Origin: Bacteroidetes bacterium UBA4414
Lineage (GTDB): Bacteria > Bacteroidota > Bacteroidia > Chitinophagales > Chitinophagaceae
Direction of reading: 5' to 3'
Length of the DNA stretch: 64,000 nt
Assembly (NCBI GenBank): GCA_002389765.1
Contig: DGQM01000028.1
Coordinates: 95,587-159,586 of the forward strand
In this document: piece after piece, positions 7,842-16,451 of the stretch
How positions within the stretch are numbered: position 1 is the stretch's first letter
Layout: each line of letters begins with the position of its first letter
The notes under the pieces: model-generated
The model's input: the letters and a program-made list of their open reading frames with translations, nothing else
What the model was told of the DNA's origin: nothing
Databases searched by the model: none
Program-made: the position numbers and the translations under genes

Positions 7842-8474
7842 TTGAACATTACAGATACAATTGAAAGATTGAAACTGCGCCTGCAACAACCACTTCCAGG
7901 TATTGCAGCGCAAAACAATATGGCATCGCGCGTGCGCGAGTTGCCGAGTGTAATACCCGATACTGCCAAACAAAGTGCAGTACTGGCTTTACTGTTCCCT
8001 AAAAACGATGCACTGAATCTGCTACTGATAAAACGTGTAACGGATGGCAAACCACATAGCGGGCAAATCAGTTTCCCCGGGGGTCGTAAAGACCCTACGG
8101 ATACAGACCTCTCCTTCACAGCCCTGCGCGAAACGCAGGAAGAAGTAGGCATCCATCCCGGTAATATAGAATTGCTTGGCGGGCTCACATCGCTCTATAT
8201 ACCTGTCAGTTATTCAAACGTATTTCCGTTTCTGGGCTATACTACAGAGCCGCAGCAATATATACTTAGCCCGAATGAAGTGCAGTACACATTAGAAGTG
8301 CCACTGCACGATTTCTTTGCACCCGAAAGAAAAATTGTAACACACATCACTCCAGAAGCCTTTCCCGACATCACGCTAAAAGCACCTGCCTATCACTGGA
8401 ACGATAACCACATAATATGGGGTGCCACCGCCATGATGATAGCCGAACTGGAAGCAGTGATGGGAGAGTTATAG
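7842..8474 (+). CDS. Nudix hydrolase, CoA pyrophosphatase type (NudL-like)
   Basis: 210 residues from a TTG start 4 bases after the previous stop. The UPF0035/NudL signature is present: LLLIKRVTDGKPHSGQISFP, then the Nudix box GGRKDP...TALRETQEEVGI with the catalytic glutamates. Members cleave the pyrophosphate of CoA and its derivatives. The third gene of the 6685-8474 unit. Its end overlaps the convergent gene by 6 bases. The TTG start is chosen because no ATG occurs before the conserved N-terminal helix; an ATG at 7920 would shorten it. Confidence 0.88.
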   Translation: MNITDTIERLKLRLQQPLPGIAAQNNMASRVRELPSVIPDTAKQSAVLALLFPKNDALNLLLIKRVTDGKPHSGQISFPGGRKDPTDTDLSFTALRETQEEVGIHPGNIELLGGLTSLYIPVSYSNVFPFLGYTTEPQQYILSPNEVQYTLEVPLHDFFAPERKIVTHITPEAFPDITLKAPAYHWNDNHIIWGATAMMIAELEAVMGEL

Positions 8475-9677
8475 CTTCTTATTGAAAGCAAGAAAGAGAT
8501 TCAACACCACAATAAAAGCAACTAAGACAAGTGCGTAGTATTTGCGCATATCTGATACGTCTCGTATTGGTTTAATCTTTTTCAAAAGATGACTATTAGC
8601 TAATACTCTCTGTATTCTAATATTAATCCCTTCACTAAATGAACTGCTATCTATTACCACAGTATTATCTGAGTACTTAAAAATTACTTTGTATTTACCG
8701 TAGTCTGCAAGCAGTTCAAAAATGGCAGAGTCACCTTTGGTAGTAAATAAGTTGCTTATCCCTTTATATGATGATATTGAATACAAGCTATCAACGTATT
8801 TAAAAAGGAAAGGACCATTGACGTTACCAGTAACACTGTTGATATGATAAAACGAATCAACAGTTGTAAACACAAAGTGATTATTACGTTTTTCATCGTC
8901 TATCATTCTGTACATCCTATTATTTGAAAATAAAACCTTGTTTGTATCACTATCTAGTTTTTTGCTATGTCGTTTGTAGAAATAGTATTTATCGTTTTGA
9001 TAGTAGTAGCTCAATCTTGGTAGTTCAGGAGTATAATATTCAACGTCAAGGTATTTTCTGCTTAATATTTTTGTAACTGAACTATCAATATTTTGAGTCA
9101 ATCTATTTATATCGTTTTGAGGGATAGAGTGTATAAAATCAAAATTGCCAAATAGGGAAGTATAAGTGAAGTCATAATAACTTCTTATTTCTTTGTAGAA
9201 AGTGCTACCAGTTTTTGCTAAAACGGGCAACTGATTTTTCAGTATTCCGTTATTATTTAAAGCGTATAAAAGTAGACTAAGGCACTCCTTTATATCAATA
9301 AGATTGGTATTTATGTTGAGAGTGATAGCATCTTCATTATGATAATATCCTTTCCCATTATTATCATGAATAAACAAATGATTATCCACACCTAAAAAAT
9401 ATTTAGGCTTAATAGAAAAGATACAATTACCAATGTAGCTGTTATACATTTCTACGTTTATCCTTAGATATTTATTACAATGATTATTACTATTATACTC
9501 CCGTAGTACTTCATTTAAAACAAGAATTTTGGAAAGGTCGCCACCGCTAAGATGTGCGTATGGTGATGCACAAAAGACGGTATTGTCTAATGCGAATATT
9601 GTATAATAGTCGACAGATGCTTTTGTTTTAAGTGCAAACAACAAGCACAACCATAATATGCTCAGTCTCTTCAGCAT
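8469..9677 (-). CDS. Signal-peptide protein of unknown function with a C-terminal membrane anchor
   Basis: 402 residues. A signal peptide (SILWLCLLFALKTKASV) is followed by a large polar, tyrosine- and asparagine-rich extracytoplasmic region and one C-terminal helix (YYALVLVAFIVVLNLFLAF) ending in NKKL. The topology suggests a protein anchored from the C terminus in the inner membrane and facing the periplasm. I recognise no family. The coding sequence is visibly more AT-rich than its neighbours. The start codon touches the T-run of a terminator hairpin belonging to the upstream RND gene. Confidence 0.6.
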   Translation of the reverse strand: MLKRLSILWLCLLFALKTKASVDYYTIFALDNTVFCASPYAHLSGGDLSKILVLNEVLREYNSNNHCNKYLRINVEMYNSYIGNCIFSIKPKYFLGVDNHLFIHDNNGKGYYHNEDAITLNINTNLIDIKECLSLLLYALNNNGILKNQLPVLAKTGSTFYKEIRSYYDFTYTSLFGNFDFIHSIPQNDINRLTQNIDSSVTKILSRKYLDVEYYTPELPRLSYYYQNDKYYFYKRHSKKLDSDTNKVLFSNNRMYRMIDDEKRNNHFVFTTVDSFYHINSVTGNVNGPFLFKYVDSLYSISSYKGISNLFTTKGDSAIFELLADYGKYKVIFKYSDNTVVIDSSSFSEGINIRIQRVLANSHLLKKIKPIRDVSDMRKYYALVLVAFIVVLNLFLAFNKKL

Positions 9678-9704
9678 AAAAAAAGCTGCATATACATGCA
9701 GCTT
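9678..9704 (-). terminator. Terminator of the RND gene, abutting the next start codon
   Basis: On the minus strand AAGCTGCAT, loop GTAT, ATGCAGCTT followed by a T-run that runs directly into the ATG of the 402-residue gene at 9677. Confidence 0.8.
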
Positions 9705-9751
9705 AATAAATATAACGAAAAGGTTTAAAATCTATTGTACTTCCCTATCAG

Positions 9752-9776
9752 AAAGCCCCTTTAGGGGTTTGGGGTT
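9752..9776 (-). repeat. Short 3'-end repeat (ACCCCAAACCCCTAAAGGGGC), copy 2
   Basis: On the minus strand ACCCCAAACCCCTAAAGGGGC covers the last codons and the stop (TAA) of the RND gene, with a CCCCT/AGGGG hairpin. The repeat encodes the protein tail TPNP. Related to the copy after dnaN at 2937. Confidence 0.55.
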
Positions 9777-12130
9777 TCCTCCTCATCCTTATTCTCCATC
9801 AGGAAATCTGCACTCTTGTTTTTGCGGAGTGCTTTATCCATCCACAGGAGTAGTGCAGGTTGCAGTGTCAGGTTGGTAACCATTGCCAGCAACAGCGTCA
9901 GCGATGTCAGGTAACCTAATGATTTTGTACCGTCGAACTGAGACAATGCAAACACACCAAACCCTGCTACCAGTATCAGCGATGTATAGATGATGCTCAG
10001 GCCTGTATCATGTATGGTACGCTTCACAGTAGCAGCAATATCATCATCGTGGTTCACCAGCTCTTGTTTAAAGTTTACCAGGAAGCGTATGGTAACATCT
10101 ATCGTAATACCCAATGCCACACTAAATACAAGTACGGTAGATGGCTTGATAGGAATACCCATCCAACCCATTATGCCTGCCGTTATCAGCAGCGGTACAA
10201 TATTAATAACCATTGATATCAAGAGTATCCTCCACGAGCGGAACAGCGCAATCATACAACCGAATATCATGATGAATGCCAGTATCAAACTATCGCGCAA
10301 GCTGTTGATGATAAACTTACTACCTTCTAAGAACACGATACTTGTACCAGTGAATGTTACATGGTATTTAGTAGTATCAAACAGTTCCAGTGTTTTTGGG
10401 CGTATGCTATCCAACAGTATCGGCAGGCGTTTAGAACCTACATCGGCCATGTTGATGCTGATGCGTGTTTTCTGTTTGGTGCTGTCCATAAATGCACTCA
10501 GCAGTTTGTTGAACATACCTTTCTTATCACCACCCGCACCACCGCGCAGGTATGGTTGTATAAAGGCTGCATCAAACATATTAGGTACTGCATAGCTGCT
10601 GCTATCGCCATTGTAATAGGCTTGGCGGGCAAACTTCACACCTTCCGTCAACGCCAATGAGTGGCCTATTTCAGGGAATTGTTTCAGGTAGGTTGTCAGC
10701 TCATCCATCTTCTGTAATACAGGTAAGCCAACCGCACCATTTTTCTTTTTCGTGTCTATCACTATTTCCAGCGGCATCACCCCACGGAAGTTCTTTTCGA
10801 AGAACATCAGGTCTTGATACACTTTCGCTTCTTTCGGTAGATCATCTACTATATGTCCTACAGAGTTCAGGCGCATCATACCCATTACACTCACCGCGCA
10901 GATGATGATGGTTGCAACATATATCCACACCCTGTGTCCGAAAACCCAGTTGGTGATTGTATCCAGCAGGCGTGTCATCCAGCCACTTTCCAGGTAGCTT
11001 GTATGGCGGCCTTTCGGCGGTGGCAGGAAGCTGAACAATGCAGGGATGAATATCAATGATATCACGAATATCGCCATGATGTTGATACCCGCAACCAGAC
11101 CAAATTCTTTCAGGATAGCACTCTTGGTAAAGAAGAATACGCCAAAACCAATAGCTGCTGTGATATTGGTAAACAGCGTAACAATACCCATTCTATCTAC
11201 CATGCGCAGCAGGCCTTTGGCTTTATTTTGGTGCTTATTATATTCAGCGTGATATTTGTTGAGCAGGTACACACAGTTAGGGATACCTATTACCACTATC
11301 AGTGGTGGTATCAGCGCTATCAGCAATGTTATTTTATAACCCAGCAGCACTACCGTACCTAGCGACCATACCACACCCGCTGCCACTACCAGCATACTTG
11401 CCAGTACTGCCATAAAAGAGCGGAAGAACAATGCAAGGATAATAGCTGTCAGTACAAAAGACAGTATCAGGAACAGATTCATTTCGCTCTGTACCTGTCC
11501 CGCCATCATAGTACGTATCAGCGGCAGGCCACTATAGTGCATTTCAATACTATACTTCTTGCCAAATGCATCGCTTAGTTTCAGTATCTCGTTTACTACA
11601 CCTGCACGGTTTTTACTGTTCAGTACTTTTTTATCTATACGCAACGCCATCAGGTAGGCACCTGTTTCGGGATTGTAAAGAAACCCGTTGTAGAATGGCA
11701 GGTTATAGAAAGCATCTTTGATGCCTGCTACATTATTAATAGTGCTGTCATTTACCAGCTTCACTACTTTTAGTTGTCCTGTGGTAGTATCTTTTTCCAG
11801 ATTGATGGCACCGGGAATGCTCAGTACATTTTCTACAGCTTTTACTTTCTCCAGGTCTTTTACAAGTTTGGTATAGTCTGTAAAGAAATCCTGGTTGAAG
11901 AATTTGTCTGTCTGCACACCAATCACCATCATATTACCATCCTCGCCAAATTGCTTGCGGAAGTTCTGATAATCCTTATACTTGGGGTTGTCTGTTGGTA
12001 TGGCGTTTGTGAATTCGTAGCTCAGTTCTACCTTGCTGGCATAATAGCCCATAACGCAGGTAGCTGCAAGCAGCGTTACCAAAAGCGTGATGCGAAACTT
12101 AATAATAAATGCTGCGATGCGATGCCACAT
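9761..12130 (-). CDS. RND superfamily exporter (MMPL/HpnN-like)
   Basis: 789 residues with the internal two-fold repeat of RND proteins: an N-terminal helix (IKFRITLLVTLLAATCVMGYYA), a large periplasmic loop, five helices from about residue 210 to 375, then a second helix near 400, a second loop, and five more helices from about 620 to 770. MMPL-type exporters move lipids or other hydrophobic compounds using the proton gradient. No membrane-fusion or outer-membrane partner gene is adjacent, as is normal for the MMPL branch. The cargo is unknown. The last residues and the stop are inside a short repeat. Confidence 0.88.
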   Translation of the reverse strand: MWHRIAAFIIKFRITLLVTLLAATCVMGYYASKVELSYEFTNAIPTDNPKYKDYQNFRKQFGEDGNMMVIGVQTDKFFNQDFFTDYTKLVKDLEKVKAVENVLSIPGAINLEKDTTTGQLKVVKLVNDSTINNVAGIKDAFYNLPFYNGFLYNPETGAYLMALRIDKKVLNSKNRAGVVNEILKLSDAFGKKYSIEMHYSGLPLIRTMMAGQVQSEMNLFLILSFVLTAIILALFFRSFMAVLASMLVVAAGVVWSLGTVVLLGYKITLLIALIPPLIVVIGIPNCVYLLNKYHAEYNKHQNKAKGLLRMVDRMGIVTLFTNITAAIGFGVFFFTKSAILKEFGLVAGINIMAIFVISLIFIPALFSFLPPPKGRHTSYLESGWMTRLLDTITNWVFGHRVWIYVATIIICAVSVMGMMRLNSVGHIVDDLPKEAKVYQDLMFFEKNFRGVMPLEIVIDTKKKNGAVGLPVLQKMDELTTYLKQFPEIGHSLALTEGVKFARQAYYNGDSSSYAVPNMFDAAFIQPYLRGGAGGDKKGMFNKLLSAFMDSTKQKTRISINMADVGSKRLPILLDSIRPKTLELFDTTKYHVTFTGTSIVFLEGSKFIINSLRDSLILAFIMIFGCMIALFRSWRILLISMVINIVPLLITAGIMGWMGIPIKPSTVLVFSVALGITIDVTIRFLVNFKQELVNHDDDIAATVKRTIHDTGLSIIYTSLILVAGFGVFALSQFDGTKSLGYLTSLTLLLAMVTNLTLQPALLLWMDKALRKNKSADFLMENKDEEETPNP

Positions 12131-12153
12131 GATTCTTTCTTATAATGTGGGCG

Positions 12154-12161
12154 CAAAAGTA
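12154..12161 (-). promoter_or_regulatory. -7 box (TACTTTTG) for the RND gene
   Basis: Minus-strand TACTTTTG 23 bases before the ATG at 12130; no clear -33 element. Confidence 0.45.
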
Positions 12162-12186
12162 CGAAATATGAGGGGGATTGAGGGGA

Positions 12187-12972
12187 CTAATCTACAATCA
12201 CAAACTTGTCTGCATCATTCAGAAATGGTAGCTGTTCGCGGGTTTTAAGTAATACATCTTTTTCCAGCGTAACAGTTTGTACAACAGCCTTGTTACTTTC
12301 CTGCCATATCATTTCGCCTAGCGGGCCAAAAACGCTGCTGTCACCACTATAGTTCAGCCCTTTAAAATCTGTGCCTACACGGTTTACCCCCACTACATAG
12401 CATTGATTCTCAATAGCTCTGGCCTGTAAGAGTGTTTTCCATGCAAGGCTGCGTCTGTCGGGCCAGTTGGCCACGTACAGCAATACATCGTAAGCATCGC
12501 CCAGGTTGCGTGCCCATACAGGGAAGCGCAAATCATAACATACCATCGGGCATATACGGAAGCCCTTTACACTTGTTATCAGCCTTTTGCCACCTGCGGT
12601 AAAATGATTGTGTTCATCGCCATAGGCAAAAAGGTGGCGCTTGTCATAATGACCTACCACACCATCGGGCTGTACCCACAGCAGGCGGTTATAATAGTTG
12701 TTGCAATCTTTTATAATCAGGCTGCCCGTCAGTATGCAGCGATATTTGGCAGCCATATCTTTCATCCATTGCACAGTAGCGCCATCCATGGTTTCGCCCA
12801 ACGCATGGGTGTTCATGCTGAATCCTGTGCTGAACATCTCGGGCAGTACCACTACTTCTTTCTTATCCTGTATGCCTGCTATATATTTTTCATACTGTAC
12901 CAGATTTGCTGCTTTGTCTTCCCAAACTATATCTGCCTGTATCAGTGAAATATTAAGTGTAGTGCCTGCCAT
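12187..12972 (-). CDS. Carbon-nitrogen hydrolase, omega-amidase (YafV/Nit2-like)
   Basis: 261 residues, nitrilase superfamily. The catalytic triad is visible: E45 in VVLPEMFSTGFSM, K111 in GHYDKRHLFAYGDE and C145 in CPMVCYDLRFPVW. The MFSTGFSMN sequence after the glutamate is characteristic of the YafV/omega-amidase branch, which hydrolyses alpha-ketoglutaramate or alpha-ketosuccinamate formed by transaminases. The gene is flanked by the RND gene downstream and a divergent exported protein upstream, with no obvious operon partner. Confidence 0.9.
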   Translation of the reverse strand: MAGTTLNISLIQADIVWEDKAANLVQYEKYIAGIQDKKEVVVLPEMFSTGFSMNTHALGETMDGATVQWMKDMAAKYRCILTGSLIIKDCNNYYNRLLWVQPDGVVGHYDKRHLFAYGDEHNHFTAGGKRLITSVKGFRICPMVCYDLRFPVWARNLGDAYDVLLYVANWPDRRSLAWKTLLQARAIENQCYVVGVNRVGTDFKGLNYSGDSSVFGPLGEMIWQESNKAVVQTVTLEKDVLLKTREQLPFLNDADKFVIVD

Positions 12973-13005
12973 TGTATGATATTCTAATGATTACAATTTT
13001 TTGAA

Positions 13006-13013
13006 TATTTTTG
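13006..13013 (+). promoter_or_regulatory. -7 box (TATTTTTG) for the exported two-domain protein
   Basis: Matches TAnnTTTG 27 bases before the ATG at 13041, and supports that start over an upstream TTG-like extension at 13011. Confidence 0.45.
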
Positions 13014-13040
13014 AACTATCCAAACGCTAAAACAAAGGTC

Positions 13041-13739
13041 ATGAGAAAATTTCTATTCCTCGCAAGTCTTTTTATGCCTGCACTCTCTTTTGCAGGAGAT
13101 AAAAATAAACTGTCGGGCAACTGGCGCGAAGTAGCGCGCAAAACCATGAAAAACGAAGCAATCGCTTACAAAGACACCATCAAAATAGAATTCCTGCCGG
13201 GCGGTAATGAATACGTATGGCAGAAAGCAGGTGGTTTTATCTACAAAGGCACTTACAAACTGGAAGCTAACGGGCTCGATTTAGGTATGCGCTATTTCAC
13301 CGTTGCAGAACGCAAGGGTAATAAGATGATACTGAAAGACGAGGGTGGCATCTACGAGATGGAAAGCTACACACCTGTTGCCAATACCCAAGAGGCAAAA
13401 CGCCAGGAAGTGTTTGCACCTGTAAAGACAGTACAACAGATGGCAGGACACTGGTCTGTGTATAAACGCACAAGTGCCAACAAGGTAAATGCGATAGACT
13501 ATAGCCGCCAGCTGAAGATGGTAGATTTTTACCCTGCGCAGAAGGATGGCAAATGGGGTGCTTTCTTTGCTACAAAAGATGCAGACAATGCACCATCGTG
13601 GATGGTAGAAACCTATGTAAACCAGATTGTGTACCTGGATGGCAAAGACAAACGCCAGTTTACCGTTATTAAATGTGCAGACAACGAACTGATAATGGAA
13701 GAAGACGGTGTTACCTACTACTTCCGCCAGTTTAAATAA
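13041..13739 (+). CDS. Exported protein with two related lipocalin-like halves, unknown function
   Basis: 232 residues from the ATG that begins a signal peptide (MRKFLFLASLFMPALSFAG). Two halves of about 100 residues each begin with a G-x-W pattern (KLSGNWREVARK and MAGHWSVYKRT) and end in a similar strand (DEGGIYEMESY and EDGVTYYFRQF), so the protein looks like a tandem duplication of a small beta-barrel domain. Such lipocalin-like domains are common in exported Bacteroidota proteins, with no assigned ligand. An earlier in-frame start at 13011 overlaps the -7 box and is rejected. Confidence 0.7.
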   Translation: MRKFLFLASLFMPALSFAGDKNKLSGNWREVARKTMKNEAIAYKDTIKIEFLPGGNEYVWQKAGGFIYKGTYKLEANGLDLGMRYFTVAERKGNKMILKDEGGIYEMESYTPVANTQEAKRQEVFAPVKTVQQMAGHWSVYKRTSANKVNAIDYSRQLKMVDFYPAQKDGKWGAFFATKDADNAPSWMVETYVNQIVYLDGKDKRQFTVIKCADNELIMEEDGVTYYFRQFK

Positions 13740-13753
13740 CGGGTATTATGCAG

Positions 13754-13790
13754 AATAAAATAGGCGGGTTCATCACCCGCCTATTTTATT
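13754..13790. terminator. Bidirectional terminator
   Basis: Perfect 16-bp stem AATAAAATAGGCGGGT / ACCCGCCTATTTTATT with a TCATC loop. It lies between the convergent genes ending at 13739 and 13786 and overlaps the latter's stop codon. Confidence 0.9.
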
Positions 13791-14196
13791 TATATGGATT
13801 AGAAACATCATCGCCGTACTCTGTGATGGTTCCTAAGATTTCCATCATCACATCTTCCTGCTGTTCTGTATTTATCAGGTTGCGGAATACTTCGTAAGAT
13901 GTTGTAAGTCCCAGCATCCCTATTACACCGGCAAGGTCTTGTATCACATTCAGCGATGTATCGCCTTGTAGTAGTTTACTTACAAACGAATCTACATCAC
14001 CCAGTAAGGGCTGCTGCAGCTTTTGGTAATTATGCCATTGCTTATTGGCCAGTTCAAACAATATATAAGAAACCAACTCCCTATCTGCAACAGATGCTGG
14101 TACAGTAGTTGATACTACTTGTTGTAAATAATCTGCCAAACTTGCCTCACTAACCGTTTCCGGTAGTGTTGCTATTTCTGCTAATAATGCTTTCAT
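13786..14196 (-). CDS. Small helical cytoplasmic protein, unknown
   Basis: 136 residues, acidic, with no signal peptide. It appears entirely alpha-helical (LAEIATLPETVSEASLADYL, VSYILFELANKQWHNYQKL, VIQDLAGVIGMLGLTTSYEV). I recognise no family. It is followed by a strong terminator and has its own upstream gap, so it is probably monocistronic. Confidence 0.55.
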   Translation of the reverse strand: MKALLAEIATLPETVSEASLADYLQQVVSTTVPASVADRELVSYILFELANKQWHNYQKLQQPLLGDVDSFVSKLLQGDTSLNVIQDLAGVIGMLGLTTSYEVFRNLINTEQQEDVMMEILGTITEYGDDVSNPYK

Positions 14197-14265
14197 GCTA
14201 TATTTTTTGCCATAGTTATTCTTGTCAGGAGTCGTCTGTGTTCTTTATGAACAAAGAGAAATCTA

Positions 14266-14712
14266 TTACCATCTCAAGGTTACAGTATCTTTGATATTTT
14301 CAATAGCATCCAAATTTCCGACACGTTGCGTATCGTCACTTAAGAATGACATCTCAACACTTCCTACCAAATCATTTGAATTATTGTAAAAATTCAACCT
14401 GTATGTATACATTGAATTCCCACCATAAGAAACACTATCCATTTGAATGATACTATCAATAATTTCTCTACCATTACTTGTTGTGAGTATACGTTGAGCT
14501 GCTTCAATACTTGAAATGTAATTTATCGTATCGGAAGGGAGGCTATTCACAACATACTTCTTTATGGAATCTATATTATTATCCTTTAGTATGTCTATTA
14601 CTTGTACAAACTTATGTTTTCGTTGCGATGAGTAATCTAAATTTTGGGGGGAATTCCCGCATGATGAGAGGGTAAAAACACAAATAGCTATTAAGTTAAA
14701 ATACTTGTTCAT
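14266..14712 (-). CDS. Putative lipoprotein, unknown
   Basis: 148 residues with a type II signal peptide and lipobox LSSCG (Cys18). The mature part is polar and asparagine- and serine-rich with no domain that I recognise. It is more AT-rich than its neighbours. Lipid anchoring in the envelope is inferred from the lipobox. Confidence 0.6.
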   Translation of the reverse strand: MNKYFNLIAICVFTLSSCGNSPQNLDYSSQRKHKFVQVIDILKDNNIDSIKKYVVNSLPSDTINYISSIEAAQRILTTSNGREIIDSIIQMDSVSYGGNSMYTYRLNFYNNSNDLVGSVEMSFLSDDTQRVGNLDAIENIKDTVTLRW

Positions 14713-14768
14713 AATAATTTTTATCGTTTTAGCCGTAGTTGGTGTTCCTCACCAACTACTACTTACTC

Positions 14769-16409
14769 CTATTTCATCCTTATAAAATAATACTTCTCCG
14801 TTGCTTTGTGCCTTGTGGCAGGGTTCAGAAATTCGGGTGTCAGTTCGCTTACTTTAAAATACTCTCCTTGCAGCAGCAGGTCGTACGGTAGTTGTTGTGC
14901 TTTTATATCTTCTATGCCATCATTAGATGCCAGTACATATTTGCCCGGCGCTGTACCAGCACTATCAAGTTGTATCAACCTGTCTGCATAAAAATGCAAC
15001 GCATTCAGCGGGTGGTCTATTTTATGTAGCGTCAGGTTATCTACCTGCATTTTGTTTGCCTTCATATGCCTGCCTACACTGCTACCTAGTTGGTATTTCA
15101 GCAGATTGTAGTAGAAGTGGTGGGTAATAAAAACATTTGCCAGCATAATAGCCGCCGCACTCACCCAAAACATTTTTGCCTGTATCCTTTTGTGCATGGC
15201 AATAAACAGCCACACACTGAATGCCAGCATCCATACGAGTATGCCTGTTATGCCCACAGGGAAAACAATCACCAGTGTCAGCAACGACGCTATCATTATC
15301 AACACAGATGCCACCCATTGAAAAGGCTTCATTACTTTGTACAGCCCCGCATATTTACCATCTGCAAAATCTGCTATCAGCTTTGCCACCATAATAGCCG
15401 CCAACGGAAACACCACAAATATGTAGTGCGGCAATTGATACTTTGATGAACCCAGTGCCAGATAAGCCAGTACAAAACCACCTGTTGTTATAAACTCCTG
15501 ATGAGGTTGCAGTTTGAATTTTTGTTTCACCACCTCTACCAGTCGCATCACCAATGCAGGTACAAACAAAAACATCCATGGCAGGAAGGCCCAGAACATA
15601 CCTACAAACAAAAACTCGAAAGGTGCATTATTATTCCACGGGCTCTCGCCTGTTATCCGGCCAAAGCTCTGCGACCAGTAGAAGAATCGCAAGCCGCTTA
15701 CGTTCTGCAAACCATTCACTGTTTTTTCAGGGTGCATATCAAACTGCTGATACAGCCCTATACTCATTGGTATCAGGAAGATGGCAATCAGTGCAGCATC
15801 TACTACATGGTAGGGACTAAAGAGTTGTTTCCATTTGCGCTTCAACACCCATTCGCTGCCAAAGCAGAACATAGGCACCATCAGCGCAATAGGCCCTTTG
15901 GTCATCATACCGCAGGCTATGGCAAGTGTACCACCAAGCACCCAATACCATTTGCGTTGTATCTCTGCCTCCTTTATCATCCATAGCGAGGTTATCACAC
16001 AGCTCATCAGTATGGTATCGGTACGCACATCATTCGTCATCAAGAACATACCCTGACATGCACCTAATATCAGTGCTGCCATGCGGGCAGTATTATCATT
16101 ATACAACAGCCTAGTAAGGCGATATACTGAATACATAGCCAGCAATGCAAACAGGATAGATGGCAGCTTGTAGCCAAAATTGTTCACGCCGAATACCTTC
16201 ATACTCACAGAACTCACCCAGAAAAGCATAGGTGGTTTATCCAGATAGTCGATGCCCCTGTCGTATAGTTGCAGGTAGCTGCCGCTTTGCGCCATCTCGC
16301 GGCTCATCTCGGCATATTGTGTGGCATCAATATCCATCATATCTACACGAAAGGCACTCAGGTGCAATATGGCAAGCAGTACAAATACCCAGTTAGGAAT
16401 CTTTGGCAT
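14769..16409 (-). CDS. Glycosyltransferase family 39 membrane protein (ArnT/PMT-like)
   Basis: 546 residues from the ATG at 16409 (MPKIPNWVFVLL). The catalytic loop has DIDATQYAEMSREM, the D-x-x-x-YA pattern after the first helix of GT-C enzymes that use polyprenyl-phosphate sugars. The next loop has the conserved YLDKPPMLFW. About eleven transmembrane helices are spread to residue 420, followed by an extracytoplasmic tail. It probably moves a sugar onto lipid A, another lipid or a protein on the periplasmic face. A -7 box lies 18 bases before this ATG, so a longer start at 16460 would lie upstream of the promoter. Confidence 0.85.
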   Translation of the reverse strand: MPKIPNWVFVLLAILHLSAFRVDMMDIDATQYAEMSREMAQSGSYLQLYDRGIDYLDKPPMLFWVSSVSMKVFGVNNFGYKLPSILFALLAMYSVYRLTRLLYNDNTARMAALILGACQGMFLMTNDVRTDTILMSCVITSLWMIKEAEIQRKWYWVLGGTLAIACGMMTKGPIALMVPMFCFGSEWVLKRKWKQLFSPYHVVDAALIAIFLIPMSIGLYQQFDMHPEKTVNGLQNVSGLRFFYWSQSFGRITGESPWNNNAPFEFLFVGMFWAFLPWMFLFVPALVMRLVEVVKQKFKLQPHQEFITTGGFVLAYLALGSSKYQLPHYIFVVFPLAAIMVAKLIADFADGKYAGLYKVMKPFQWVASVLIMIASLLTLVIVFPVGITGILVWMLAFSVWLFIAMHKRIQAKMFWVSAAAIMLANVFITHHFYYNLLKYQLGSSVGRHMKANKMQVDNLTLHKIDHPLNALHFYADRLIQLDSAGTAPGKYVLASNDGIEDIKAQQLPYDLLLQGEYFKVSELTPEFLNPATRHKATEKYYFIRMK

Positions 16410-16427
16410 AACAATGTTCTCTGTCTG

Positions 16428-16435
16428 CAAAAATA
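16428..16435 (-). promoter_or_regulatory. -7 box (TATTTTTG) for the GT39 gene
   Basis: Minus-strand TATTTTTG with an upstream TTG 22 bases away, consistent with the Bacteroidota promoter. It lies 18 bases before the ATG at 16409. Confidence 0.6.
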
Positions 16436-16451
16436 GTCGCAATTTTATCGA

